64,000 nucleotides of DNA from Streptomyces massasporeus (GTDB lineage Bacteria; Actinomycetota; Actinomycetes; Streptomycetales; Streptomycetaceae): the NCBI RefSeq assembly GCF_014648995.1, contig NZ_BMSE01000024.1, positions 62,001-126,000 of the forward strand, written 5' to 3'. The translations under genes were made by a program, and so were the position numbers. Position 1 is the first letter of the stretch. Every line of letters begins with the position of its first letter. This document shows, one piece after another, positions 9,601-17,019 of the stretch. The notes beneath the pieces are model-generated. The model was not told the DNA's origin. It saw nothing but the letters and a program-made list of their open reading frames with translations, and ran no database searches.

Positions 9601-10970
9601 GCGACGTTCGGCACGTGCGCCTGGCCGCCGAGGCGCCCTTCGGTGCCGACCTCGCGGGCGACACGGGTGACCTCGTCGGCGAACGCCGAGAGCGTGTCGA
9701 CCATCGTGTTGATGACCTCGGCCAGCGCGGCGACCTCGCCGGCGGCCTCGACGGTGATCCGCTGCGACAGGTCGCCGCGCGCCACGGCGGTGGCGACCTG
9801 GGCGATGGAGCGGACCTGGCCGGTGAGGTTGGAGGCCATCACGTTGACGTTGTCGGTGAGGTCCTTCCAGGTGCCCGACACCCCGCGCACCTGGGCCTGT
9901 CCGCCGAGGCGTCCCTCGGTGCCGACCTCGCGGGCGACACGCGTGACCTCGTCGGCGAACGCGGACAGCTGGTCGACCATCGTGTTGATGGTGCTCTTCA
10001 GCTCCAGGATCTCGCCCCGCGCGTCCACGGTGATCTTCTGCGACAGGTCACCCTTGGCAACCGCCGTGGCCACCAGCGCGATGTTGCGGACCTGGCCGGT
10101 GAGGTTGCCGGCCATGAAGTTCACGGAGTCGGTGAGGTCGCGCCAGGTGCCCTTGACTCCCTTGACGTCCGCCTGTCCGCCGAGGCGCCCTTCGGTGCCG
10201 ACCTCGCGGGCGACACGGGTGACCTCGTCGGCGAACGCCGAGAGCTGGTCGACCATCGTGTTGATGGTGCTCTTCAGCTCCAGGATCTCCCCGCGCGCGT
10301 CCACGGTGATCTTCTGCGACAGGTCGCCCTCCGCGACCGCCGTGGTCACCTGGGCGATGGAGCGGACCTGGCTGGTGAGGTTGCCCGCCATGTGGTTCAC
10401 GGAGTCGGTCAGATCGCGCCAGACGCCGGCCACGCCGGGCACCTGTGCCTGACCGCCGAGGCGTCCCTCACTGCCGACCTCGCGGGCGACACGGGTGACC
10501 TCGTCGGCGAACGCGGACAGCTGGTCGACCATCGTGTTGACGGTCTCCTTCAGCTGGAGGATCTCGCCGCGGGCGGGCACGTCGATCTTCTGCGAGAGGT
10601 CGCCCTTGGCCACCGCCGTGGCCACCTGGGCGATGTCGCGGACCTGGGTGGTCAGGTTGCCCGCCATGGCGTTGACCGAGTCGGTCAGGTCGGCCCAGGT
10701 GCCCGAGACGCCCGGCACCTCCGCCTGCCCGCCGAGCGTGCCCTCGGTACCGACCTCGCGGGCCACCCGGGTGACTTCGGAGGTGAACACGGACAGCTGG
10801 TCGACCATGCCGTTGAAGACCTTGGCGATGTCGCCCATGAGGCCGTCCGCGTCGTCCGGCAGCCGGGTGCCGAAGTCGCCGTCGCGTACGGCGGTCAGGC
10901 CGGCCAGCAGCCGCCGCAACTCCTGGTCGCCCGGCACCGCATCGACGGCCCCAGTGCTGTCGCTGGTCAT
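6699..10970 (-). CDS. Hybrid histidine kinase with multiple HAMP repeats, GAF domain and C-terminal receiver
   Basis: 1423 residues, cytoplasmic, with no membrane segment. About residues 20-610 are a tandem HAMP array in which the core TRVAREVG occurs six times at an exact 92-residue spacing. A GAF domain (about 640-780), a coiled coil, a HisKA domain with SHELRTPLNS (phospho-His near 871) and an HATPase_c domain with DTGIGIP and YGGTGLGLSI follow. Next is a degenerate receiver, then a full receiver with VVDDD and the phospho-acceptor Asp in VLMDVMMPEMDG near 1354. The architecture resembles osmosensing multi-HAMP hybrid kinases such as Streptomyces OsaA and fungal Nik1; I do not claim orthology. 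ATG 10970 is preceded by GAGGG. It lies in the same orientation as the SpoIIE gene, 103 bp upstream of it. Confidence 0.9.
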   Translation of the reverse strand: MTSDSTGAVDAVPGDQELRRLLAGLTAVRDGDFGTRLPDDADGLMGDIAKVFNGMVDQLSVFTSEVTRVAREVGTEGTLGGQAEVPGVSGTWADLTDSVNAMAGNLTTQVRDIAQVATAVAKGDLSQKIDVPARGEILQLKETVNTMVDQLSAFADEVTRVAREVGSEGRLGGQAQVPGVAGVWRDLTDSVNHMAGNLTSQVRSIAQVTTAVAEGDLSQKITVDARGEILELKSTINTMVDQLSAFADEVTRVAREVGTEGRLGGQADVKGVKGTWRDLTDSVNFMAGNLTGQVRNIALVATAVAKGDLSQKITVDARGEILELKSTINTMVDQLSAFADEVTRVAREVGTEGRLGGQAQVRGVSGTWKDLTDNVNVMASNLTGQVRSIAQVATAVARGDLSQRITVEAAGEVAALAEVINTMVDTLSAFADEVTRVAREVGTEGRLGGQAHVPNVAGTWKDLTDNVNSMANNLTGQVRNIALVTTAVAKGDLSKKIDVDARGEILELKTTINTMVDQLSAFADEVTRVAREVGTEGRLGGQAEVEGVSGTWKRLTENVNELAGNLTRQVRAIAEVASAVAEGDLTRSITVEASGEVAELKDNINSMVESLRETTRANQQQDWLKTNLARISGLMQGHRDLPVVAELIMDELVPLVSAQYGAFYLAEDGDDGPELRLVGSYGYPEESSRPSRIAFGRTLVGQAARSRRTIMVEELPDGYVTISSGLGQVVPSALVLLPIVVEGQVLGVIELASVAPFMQIHRDFLAQLMETIGVNVNTIVANARTDELLVESQRLTVELQARSTELQVQQEELQRSNAELEEKASLLVAQNRDIEAKNLQIEQARQELETRAQQLSLASKYKSEFLANMSHELRTPLNSLLILAQLLAQNPSRNLTPKQVEYAQIIHSAGSDLLQLINDILDLSKVEAGKMDVTPERVTLRQLIEYVEATFRPMTTQKSLDFTVTTAPGAPADVLTDDSRLRQVLRNLLSNAVKFTEQGGVELSIEPASDDEVPEGVVRGAAVVAFRVKDTGIGIPEQHLETIFGAFQQADGTTSRKYGGTGLGLSITREIAQLLGGAVSVHSTPGQGSTFTLFLPVARPDFEELLNHGRPLERTSAEPVPQGLAGSVPMPQIGPGPRPRRLLVVEERSRGLLTLVAESVVADLTHGRADGAQRPAVDVITAVGAQEAAGALASEPCHCVVLELGMRDDEASRFLQALEGDSALTSVPVLVHSSHPGDVTLDETLRSRSEGGALELLSSLDELRERIALHLSAEEPGDVLSLVRTEGPQHLTPPSVDDATAGRTVLVVDDDARNLFALSGILEMHGFRVLHAENGRRGIETLMNNPDIAIVLMDVMMPEMDGYTATAEIRRMPQYAELPIIAVTAKAMPGDRDKSLASGASDYVTKPVDTRDLMACVRRWLPA
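9180..10840 (-). repeat. Tandem 276-bp repeat encoding HAMP units
   Basis: Six near-identical copies of a 276-bp unit inside the hybrid kinase. The same segment (starting CCGAGGCG or close variants) recurs near 9353, 9629, 9905, 10181, 10457 and 10733, exactly 276 bp apart, so the period is 92 codons. Copies differ mainly at third positions and in a short variable stretch (GQAEV, GQAHV, GQAQV, GQADV). Confidence 0.93.
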
Positions 10971-11107
10971 GAGCACCCTCGTTCCGCTCCCCAAGAGCCC
11001 TCGAAAGCCGAGGACTCGGAACCCCCCGGGCCGATGTGCGGCCCGGTTGTCGTGCATGTGTTTCCACGGTCACAGATGTGTATGTGGTGTGGAAATACGC
11101 CGCAGGT

Positions 11108-11131
11108 TAACCCACGTTTCAAGCCCTGAAC
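11108..11131 (-). promoter_or_regulatory. Possible stress-sigma (SigB-like) promoter upstream of the hybrid kinase
   Basis: On the minus strand GTTC is followed by 14 bases and GGGTTA, close to the Streptomyces SigB-family pattern (G-N-N-T, 14-16 bases, GGGTAT). Both elements deviate from consensus. The position, about 140 bp upstream of the kinase start, is suitable. The rest of the 288-bp gap (10971-11258) shows only the hairpin listed separately. Confidence 0.3.
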
Positions 11132-11215
11132 AAAGCAGGAGCCGCCATCCTCGGCCGAACAGCGGGTGCCGCGTCACCAGCCGTTTCCGGCAGCTGTGAC
11201 ACCGCCCCGCTCCGA

Positions 11216-11234
11216 CGGGGAAGCCTCTTCCCCG
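11216..11234 (-). terminator. Stem-loop after the STAS gene
   Basis: Perfect 8-bp inverted repeat CGGGGAAG / CTTCCCCG with a 3-base loop, 25 bp beyond the stop of the STAS gene. No T-run, as is usual in Streptomyces. Confidence 0.5.
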
Positions 11235-11258
11235 CACCCTCGCCCCGCGAAGGGCGAC

Positions 11259-11663
11259 TCAGGAGACGGCGGCGTCATCCACCGAGGTCCGCGTCTCCAG
11301 AATGCTGTCGACTCCGGTGATCTCGCAGAGCCGCTGGAGCTGGGGGGACGGCGCGACCACGCGCAGCGTGCCCGCCTGGTGGGTGAGGATCAGCAGATTG
11401 AGCAGCGTCGAGTCCGCGAAGGTGATGCCGGAGGCGTCCAGGATCACCTTCGGGTACGTCCCGACCGCGACCCCCAGGGCGTCCGACAATGGCGCGATCG
11501 AGTCCATGTCGTAGGAGCCGCGGGCGACGACGACCCAGGCCCCGAGCCATTCGTACTGCAGCACCGCGGCCCCTTCGGGGGCGTGCGTGGCGACCTGCTC
11601 CGGCAGCAGCGCGGCGCCGGTGTCGCGCGTGAGCGCCGGCACGCCGGCCTCGTCCCAGGGCAC
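11259..11663 (-). CDS. STAS-domain protein, anti-sigma factor antagonist-like
   Basis: 134 residues, with a single STAS fold covering roughly residues 38-130. The phospho-acceptor loop reads ASGITFADSTLLNLLI, where DS(T) matches the conserved Asp-Ser of SpoIIAA/RsbV. Unphosphorylated antagonists bind anti-sigma kinases and free the sigma factor, and SpoIIE-type phosphatases reactivate them. Four such phosphatases lie in this window, but no free-standing anti-sigma kinase gene is adjacent. The divergent HTH gene starts about 100 bp away. Confidence 0.85.
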   Translation of the reverse strand: MPWDEAGVPALTRDTGAALLPEQVATHAPEGAAVLQYEWLGAWVVVARGSYDMDSIAPLSDALGVAVGTYPKVILDASGITFADSTLLNLLILTHQAGTLRVVAPSPQLQRLCEITGVDSILETRTSVDDAAVS

Positions 11664-11770
11664 CTTCGGGCTCCTTCTGTGGCTCTCCCCGATGGGAGCA
11701 CGTCATCAGTTGCATGAAAAGTATGTCACGTATCTACGTTCCGGCAATGCTGCCCCCTAAAATGCTGGGC

Positions 11771-12100
11771 ATGGTAGGAGTGCCCGAGTCCCACAGCGGA
11801 TGGACGTTCATCACCAGTCACGCGCGTGTACTGGCGGCCATCGCCGACAATCCGAACGCCCGCATCCGTGACATCGCCGCCCATTGCCGGCTCACGGAAC
11901 GCGCCGTCTCGCGGATCATCGCCGATCTGGAGCAGGACGGTTACCTCTCCCACACGAGGGACGGGCGCACGAACACCTACCGCATCGAGCCGGACAAGGT
12001 GCTGCGCCACCCGGCCGAGGCCGGCCTCTCCGTGGCCGCCTTGCTCTCGCTGCTCGTCCAGGACGAGACCGACCGCGTCAGGAAACCCGTCGCCCCGTAG
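11771..12100 (+). CDS. Small winged-helix (MarR/ArsR-like) transcriptional regulator
   Basis: About 109 residues. The helix-turn-helix is clear: ARIRDIAAHCRLTERAVSRI followed by a wing, GYLSHTRDGRTNTYRI. A short C-terminal helix (VAALLSLLVQ) may dimerise. Start alternatives are ATG 11771, ATG 11762 and ATG 11714, and none has a convincing ribosome site; 11771 is preferred from the usual N-terminus of this family (a few residues then ESHSGWTFITSHARVL). It is divergent from the STAS gene and may regulate it, itself, or the reductase pseudogene 52 bp downstream. Target unknown. Confidence 0.75.
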   Translation: MVGVPESHSGWTFITSHARVLAAIADNPNARIRDIAAHCRLTERAVSRIIADLEQDGYLSHTRDGRTNTYRIEPDKVLRHPAEAGLSVAALLSLLVQDETDRVRKPVAP

Positions 12101-12152
12101 CGGGTGACGGGGGCCGACCCGCGGACGACCCGCACCGAGGAAGAGGAGAAGC

Positions 12153-13150
12153 ATGCGGTACCGCACGCTCGGCAGTTCCGACCTGAAGGTCTCGGAGATC
12201 TCCCTCGGTTCCTGGCTCACCTACTCCGGGGGCATCGAGGCGGACGCGACCCGCGCCTGCACCGAGGCGGCCTTCGACGCCGGCATCAACTTCTTCGACA
12301 CCGCCAACGTCTACGGGCGAGGAGCCGCCGAGTCGGCATGGGGTGAGATCCTCTCCGCCCATCCCCGCGACTCCTACGTCCTGGCCACCAAGGTCTACTT
12401 CCCGATGTCGGACGACCCGGCCGACCGCGGCCTGTCCCCCGACCAGATCTCCCGGCAGATCGACGCCTCGCTCGCCCGTCTCAGGACCGACACGTCGACC
12501 TGTACCAGGCACACCGCTTCGACCCGTCCGTGCCGATCGAGGACACCCTCGAGGCGTTCCTCAAGGTCGTGGAGGAGGGAAAGGCCCGCTACATCGGCTT
12601 CAGTGAGTGGACGCCCGAGCAGATCCGGGCGGCGATCGACATCGCCGGCCCCGACCTGTTCGTCTCCTCCCAACCGCAGTACTCCATGCTGTGGCAGGCC
12701 CCTGAGGCCGAGGTCTTCGGCCTCTGCGCCGCCCACGGCATCTCCCAGATCGTCTGGTCGCCCCTGGCTCAGGGCGTCCTGACCGGCAAGTACAGGCCCG
12801 GGCAGCCCGTTCCTGAGGACAGCCGCTTCGCCTCCGCGGACATGGCGGTGTCCCAGGACCTCGTCTACAGCGACGCGACCCTCGAAGCGGTCCAGCGCCT
12901 CGTCCCCCTCGCCGAGGAGGCCGGGATGAGCATGACGACCCTGGCGCTCGCCTGGGTCCTGCGCCGCGGCGAGGTCGCCTCCGCGATCACCGGCGCCTCC
13001 CGCCCCGAGCAGGTCCGCGGCAACGCGGCGGCCTCGGCCGTGGAGCTCTCGGAGGACCTGCTGGCAGCGGTGGACCGGGCACTCGGCGACGTGCCCGTAT
13101 CGGAACCGACGCTCGCCCCCGCCGCGCAACCGGGCGTCAAGCACCGCTGA
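12153..13150 (+). pseudogene. Aldo/keto reductase, frameshifted (potassium-channel beta-subunit-like)
   Basis: The N-terminal half (12153 to about 12490) encodes RTLGSSDLKVSEISLGSW, the catalytic Asp/Tyr motif FFDTANVYG and the lysine in VLATKVYFP. After ASLARLRTD the frame is lost: a single missing base near 12489-12491 moves the rest (HVDLYQAHRFDPSVPIEDTL, then FSEWTPEQI, SPLAQGVLTGKY) into another frame, which is open to 13150. Restoring one C would give one protein of about 332 residues, normal for the family. No other damage is seen, so the break is recent, is a sequencing error, or is bypassed. The intact family reduces carbonyls with NADPH. A strong ribosome site (GAAGAGGAG) precedes ATG 12153. 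Confidence 0.85.
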
Positions 13151-13180
13151 GCCTGCGCCGGTTCGGGCCCGGACCAGCCG

Positions 13181-13218
13181 CGACGCCCCTGCCGGACATG
13201 CCTCGGGCAGGGGCGTCG
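13181..13218. terminator. Bidirectional stem-loop between convergent genes
   Basis: Perfect 13-bp inverted repeat (CGACGCCCCTGCC / GGCAGGGGCGTCG) with a 12-base loop, between the reductase pseudogene and the convergent inhibitor gene. Confidence 0.75.
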
Positions 13219-13233
13219 GGCGCGTACCGTCTG

Positions 13234-13611
13234 TCAGCAGCGCATGGCCCAGGTGTGGGAGTCGCCCCGGTCGTTGGCCACGCCGTTGTAGCCGACCTCC
13301 TGGCCGGGGGTGAGGCAGATCGTCATCTGCCCGCCCTGACCGGCGCTGGAGTAGACCTTGACGTGGTCCTTGATACCGGGCCCGGAGATCCCGTGGTTGG
13401 CCCAGGAGGAGTCTGCGTCCGCGATCCAGCTCTCCCACCAGCCGTCGTCGCCGGACCAGTTGGCGCGCTGACCCGAGAAGTCGGCGTTCTCCCAGACGCA
13501 GAACTCACCGCTGGGGCAGTCGGCGGCGCTTGCTGTGCCTGCCGTGGTGAGAGCGCCGGTGAAGAGGAGGAGCAACGCTGCGACGGTGTGGAACAGCCTG
13601 CTTTTCGTCAT
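13234..13611 (-). CDS. Secreted peptidase inhibitor family I36 protein
   Basis: 125 residues with a clear signal peptide (MTKSRLFHTVAALLLLFTGA, cleavage after ASA near residue 30). The mature part is small, Trp/Gly-rich and beta/gamma-crystallin-like, with CPSGEFCVWENADFSG and cysteines at both ends, matching the I36 family whose prototype is the Streptomyces metalloprotease inhibitor SMPI. Its likely role is extracellular inhibition of proteases or control of the host's own. The start codon overlaps the stop of the upstream lipoprotein gene (ATGA), so the two are translationally coupled. Confidence 0.82.
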   Translation of the reverse strand: MTKSRLFHTVAALLLLFTGALTTAGTASAADCPSGEFCVWENADFSGQRANWSGDDGWWESWIADADSSWANHGISGPGIKDHVKVYSSAGQGGQMTICLTPGQEVGYNGVANDRGDSHTWAMRC

Positions 13612-14255
13612 GACGGGGTGGGACCTTTCTGAGAGGGGGTGGGCCGGCCGGCGAGCAGCCGGGCCGCGCGGTGCAGTGCGCGGTCGCGCAACTGGTCGTA
13701 CGTGGCGATGTCCTCACGGTGCGCGGCACGGACCTCGGCGAGCCGTGCGGGCTCCCACCGGGCCCGCACGTCGTCCAGTCCGCTCTCCCGCGCACAACGG
13801 GTGTCCTTCTCGGAACAGGCGGCCCGGCGCGCGAGCGCTGCCCGGTACCGGGGGTCGTCCTTGAGGCGGGCCTGTGCCTCGGGGCGCAGGTTGTTGACGA
13901 TGACCTCGGCACGGAACCAGCGGGCCTGATCGCCGTAGAGGTGGCGGTGCGCCTGCGCCAGACAACCGTCCGTGTGCGTACGGACGGTGTATCCGGTGGC
14001 GAGGGTGACCTCCAGTTCGGCCGGGTCCGTCCCGAAGAGCGTGTCCTCCTGTGAAACAGGCTGCCCTGCGGTGCCCCGGGCGGTCATGCACCGGTCCACC
14101 AGCACCCGCTGTGCCGCTTTGATCAGCTCGCTGCGCGCCTGCTCCGACGTCGGCAGCGCCGGCCGCGACGGCCCGGAACAGCCCCCGGCCAGCAGCACCG
14201 TGAGTACGGCGGCCACCACCGTCCCGCCCGCGACGCGGGCCCAGGCAGCGCTCAT
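13608..14255 (-). CDS. Putative lipoprotein of unknown function
   Basis: 215 residues. The N-terminus is a signal peptide ending VLLAGGCSG, a probable (slightly atypical) lipobox with the lipidated cysteine near residue 26. The rest is charged, alpha-helical and holds two further cysteines (AACSEKDTRCA) that may form a disulfide. No family recognised. The stop overlaps the start of the I36 inhibitor gene by four bases, so a functional link such as anchoring, delivery or co-secretion is plausible but unproven. ATG 14255 follows GAGGGGCGTGGAG on the minus strand; the longer open frame upstream has no signal sequence. Confidence 0.7.
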   Translation of the reverse strand: MSAAWARVAGGTVVAAVLTVLLAGGCSGPSRPALPTSEQARSELIKAAQRVLVDRCMTARGTAGQPVSQEDTLFGTDPAELEVTLATGYTVRTHTDGCLAQAHRHLYGDQARWFRAEVIVNNLRPEAQARLKDDPRYRAALARRAACSEKDTRCARESGLDDVRARWEPARLAEVRAAHREDIATYDQLRDRALHRAARLLAGRPTPSQKGPTPS

Positions 14256-14369
14256 CTCCACGCCCCTCGGAACGATCAAGAACCTGCGCAGGACACGGCG
14301 TGCGACCTGGTAGGAAGGCGGCGCAGGAGGGAAAGCAGGGAGGGAAGGCGGCTCGGCGCGGATATCCGG

Positions 14370-14783
14370 TTGCCTTCGGCGGTGGGCGTGGACGCAATGG
14401 TCGGCATGGTCGAACAGGTGCCTCTCCCGCGGCGAAACGACATGACGGCGTACGCGGCGGAGCGGACCGGCGGAGCATCCGTCCGGATCGGTGCGCTCGC
14501 TCCGCTGACCCGGCCCGGCTGGGTCCAGGCGGGCCAACACCTGCTCGCCGGAATGGGGTTGGCCGTCAGCGAAGCCAACGACGCCGGCGGGATCACCGGG
14601 AGGCCGGGCGGCACGGTCTGGGGCGGTGGAGCGCTGGCCATGACCCGTGCCGACGGCGGGCGTCAGATGTCCGTGGCGGTGAACCTGCAGCGGCGGAACA
14701 GGCTCGACGCCTCAGGCAGGCCGCAGCCCCATTCCCTCGACGACGCGCTGGTGACGTTGTACCGGGAGGCCATGTACGGCTGA
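14370..14783 (+). pseudogene. Chimeric relic: ABC substrate-binding protein start joined to a serine-hydrolase end
   Basis: A 137-codon open frame whose halves look like two unrelated proteins. About codons 37-77 (VRIGALAPLTRPGWVQAGQH, then LAVSEANDAGGITGRP) match the N-terminus of a branched-chain-amino-acid-type periplasmic binding protein. From about codon 79 (GGTVWGGGALAMT, VAVNLQRRN, ending DDALVTLYREAMYG) it resembles the C-terminal end of a beta-lactamase/D-Ala-D-Ala-carboxypeptidase-like serine hydrolase. The joint is near 14603. Neither part keeps an active site. I read it as deletion debris, though the frame is open across the joint. Family assignments are by eye. Confidence 0.6.
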
Positions 14784-14871
14784 CCGGACAGGCAGCCGGT
14801 GACGCGCCCAACGACCGATCAGGTGACGCGCCCGGCGACCGACCGGGCCCGTCGCGACGGGGCCGTCCCGT

Positions 14872-15858
14872 TCAGTCCGTACCCGGACCGCCGCTTCCGG
14901 CCCCCTGCTCGTGGCGCCCGAAGGAGCGTCGGTAGGCGGCGGGGGTGGTGTGCAGCAGGGCGTGGAAGCGTCTGCGGAGGTTGGTGGCCGAGGACAGGCC
15001 GACCCGCTGCGCGACCGTCTCGATGGGAAGGTTGGTCTCCTCCAGCAGGGCCCTGGCCGCCGCGACGCGCTGCTGGAGCAGCCAGCGGCCGGGGCTCATG
15101 CCGAGCTGGTCGGCGAACCTGCGGGCGAGGGTCCGCGGCGAGGTCCTGGCCTGCGCGGCGAAGGCGTCGAGGGTGAGGGGCTGGTGCAGCCGTTCGGTGG
15201 CCCAGTCGAGGACCGGGGCCAGTGATTCCACCGGCCGGTCGGCGACGGCCCCCGTGCTGTACTGCAGCTGCCCGCCCTCACGGTGCGGAGGCATCACCAT
15301 GTGCCGGCCGACGTGGGCGGCGTAGGCGGCGCCGTGGTCGGTGCGGGCCAGATGGAGGCACAGGTCGATACCGGCCGCCGTGCCGGCGCTGGTGGCGACA
15401 TCGCCCAAGTCGATGTACAGCGTGTCGGGTTCGACCTCCACATCGGGAAATCGCGCGGCGAGCTCGCCGGCGAGCCGCCAGTGGGTGGTCGCTCTGCGGC
15501 GCGACAACAGCCCTGCCTCGGCGAGGAGGAAGGCGGCCGAGCAGATCGCCACGACACGGGCGCCGCGGCTGTGCGCTCGCCGCAGGGCGTCGATCACGGC
15601 GGGCGGTGCGGGCTCCGTACGGTCGTGCCAGCCCGGGACGAGCACGGTGTCCACCGCGTCGAGTGCCGTGAGGTCCGCGCCGATGAGCATGTCGTACCCC
15701 GCCAGGGTCGGCACGGCGCCCGGATGCTCGGTGCACACGGCGAAGTCGTAGCCCCGGGGCAGGCCGGGGCGGCGCAGGCCGAAGACCTCGGCGGCGGAGG
15801 CCAGTTCGAACGTGGACTGCCCGGGCAGGACCAGCGCGGCCACTCGGTGAAGGCTCAT
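14872..15858 (-). CDS. GlxA-type AraC-family regulator with DJ-1/PfpI domain
   Basis: 328 residues. The N-terminal DJ-1/PfpI-like domain (about 1-185) carries the nucleophile-elbow cysteine in VVAICSAAFLLAEAG. The C-terminal AraC domain (about 215-315) has both HTH motifs (ARTSPRTLARRFADQLGMSP; IETVAQRVGLSSATNLRRRF). These regulators usually control small catabolic or detoxification genes; the signal is unknown. The divergent monooxygenase gene starts 70 bp away, and that gap contains an inverted repeat (CGTGTCG at 15877, CGACACG at 15911) that could be the operator. Confidence 0.88.
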   Translation of the reverse strand: MSLHRVAALVLPGQSTFELASAAEVFGLRRPGLPRGYDFAVCTEHPGAVPTLAGYDMLIGADLTALDAVDTVLVPGWHDRTEPAPPAVIDALRRAHSRGARVVAICSAAFLLAEAGLLSRRRATTHWRLAGELAARFPDVEVEPDTLYIDLGDVATSAGTAAGIDLCLHLARTDHGAAYAAHVGRHMVMPPHREGGQLQYSTGAVADRPVESLAPVLDWATERLHQPLTLDAFAAQARTSPRTLARRFADQLGMSPGRWLLQQRVAAARALLEETNLPIETVAQRVGLSSATNLRRRFHALLHTTPAAYRRSFGRHEQGAGSGGPGTD

Positions 15859-15928
15859 GGCAGGAAAGTACTCGTCCGTGTCGATCCGGTCACTGGGCGA
15901 GGCTCAGGTGCGACACGAGGATCGGATC

Positions 15929-16294
15929 ATGACGCAATCACCGAGTGACCTTCCCTTCCCACACGTCGACGACGTCGGACGCGACAGCGGGACGACGCTG
16001 ATCACCCGGGTGAGCGAGGCTCGCGTACGCCCTGAACGCTTCGAGGCGTTCCGGGACTTCATCCTCTCGACGGTGCGGGCATTCCCCGACCGCCACCCCG
16101 GCCTCGTGTCCCACGAAGTACTGCTCGCGCCGCCCGGGACATTGCTGTACGTCAGTCGCTGGCGCAGCGAGGGGGACCTGGTCGCCTTCGCCGGCGAGCA
16201 CTGGCGGGACCAGCCCGTGGTTCTGCCGGGAGAGGACGAGTACCTCGTCGCACCGCTACAGGTGCGGCACTTCACCCTCGTACCGCTGTGCTGA
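15929..16294 (+). CDS. ABM-domain (antibiotic biosynthesis monooxygenase-like) protein
   Basis: 121 residues. A single ferredoxin-like ABM fold (about 25-115) is suggested by ITRVSEARVRPERFEAFRDF, then PGLVSHEVLLAPPGTLLYV and RWRSEGDLVAFAG. Such cofactor-free monooxygenases or dimeric sensors oxidise small quinol or phenolic compounds; the substrate here is unknown. ATG 15929 is preferred over an upstream in-frame ATG that overlaps the divergent gene. It is the probable target of the GlxA-type regulator. Confidence 0.75.
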   Translation: MTQSPSDLPFPHVDDVGRDSGTTLITRVSEARVRPERFEAFRDFILSTVRAFPDRHPGLVSHEVLLAPPGTLLYVSRWRSEGDLVAFAGEHWRDQPVVLPGEDEYLVAPLQVRHFTLVPLC

Positions 16295-16352
16295 CTTCGG
16301 CGGCGGGCCGAGGACGGCACCAACGAGCTACGCACCATGGATCCCGACAAGC

Positions 16353-16400
16353 GGAGTGAGTCCTCACTCATTGACGGAGTGAGGACTCACTCCGTATTAT
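16353..16400 (+). promoter_or_regulatory. Double TetR-type operator around a leaderless promoter
   Basis: Two palindromes sit back to back: GAGTGAG-TC-CTCACTC (16354-16369) and GGAGTGAG-GA-CTCACTCC (16376-16393). Together they form a larger near-perfect palindrome. The -35 box TTGACG (16371-16376) lies between them and the -10 box TATTAT (16395-16400) directly follows the second, with 18-bp spacing. The tetR ATG is seven bases after the -10, so transcript and reading frame should begin together. Binding would block RNA polymerase, indicating autorepression. Confidence 0.85.
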
Positions 16401-16407
16401 CGGAGTC

Positions 16408-17019
16408 ATGACGGAACCCCAGGAGAACAAGACCACCCGCCGCCGCGCACCCGGCATGTCGCCGGAGCAGCGCCGCGAAATGATCATCCAGACGGCCATC
16501 CCGCTGATCGCCGAGTACGGCGCCACGGTGACGACCGCGAAGATCGCCCGCGCCGCGGGCATCGGCGAGGGCACGATCTTCCGGGTCTTCGCCGACAAGG
16601 ACGAGTTGCTGCAGGCCTGCGTGGCCAAGGCCCTCTCCCCCGAGCACGCGGTCCGCGAGCTCGACGCGATCGACGTGTCCCAGCCGCTGCCCGACCGGCT
16701 CGCGGAGGCGGCCGAAGCGCTCCAGGCGCACCTGTCCAGGATGGGCGCGATCCTCGGCTCGCTGGGGCATGGCGGCGGCAAGCACCCCGGCACGGTGCGC
16801 GGCGCCGGCCGCGCCGAGTCGACGACCCGTATCCGCGCGGCCCTCGCGGAGCTGCTGGAGCCCGACAGGGCCGCCCTGCGCCGGCCGCCGGAGCAGATCG
16901 CGGGTCTCTTCTTCGGGCTGCTCTTCACCCAGCCGCGCACGGAGGACGAGCCCGACCTGACTCCGCAGGAGCTGGTGGAGATCTTCCTGCACGGGGCGCT
17001 CTCGGGGAGCGCCGGGTGA
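16408..17019 (+). CDS. TetR-family transcriptional repressor
   Basis: 203 residues. The TetR N-terminal HTH is clear: REMIIQTAIPLIAEYGATVT followed by AGIGEGTIFRVFADKDEL. The C-terminal ligand domain is divergent. The gene sits behind a promoter with two perfect palindromes and appears to be read from a leaderless mRNA. It overlaps the next gene by GTGA, so repressor and membrane protein are co-expressed and probably co-induced by the ligand. No efflux pump lies next to it, which is unusual for this kind of repressor. Confidence 0.9.
   Translation: MTEPQENKTTRRRAPGMSPEQRREMIIQTAIPLIAEYGATVTTAKIARAAGIGEGTIFRVFADKDELLQACVAKALSPEHAVRELDAIDVSQPLPDRLAEAAEALQAHLSRMGAILGSLGHGGGKHPGTVRGAGRAESTTRIRAALAELLEPDRAALRRPPEQIAGLFFGLLFTQPRTEDEPDLTPQELVEIFLHGALSGSAG

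Noticed and set aside
9180..10840. CRISPR-like or satellite repeat
   Set aside because: The 276-bp periodic repeat is entirely coding (HAMP units).
5931..11129. Very long plus-strand open frame (1732 codons) opposite the kinase and phosphatase
   Set aside because: Antisense of strongly supported genes; its repeats are only the reverse of the HAMP array.
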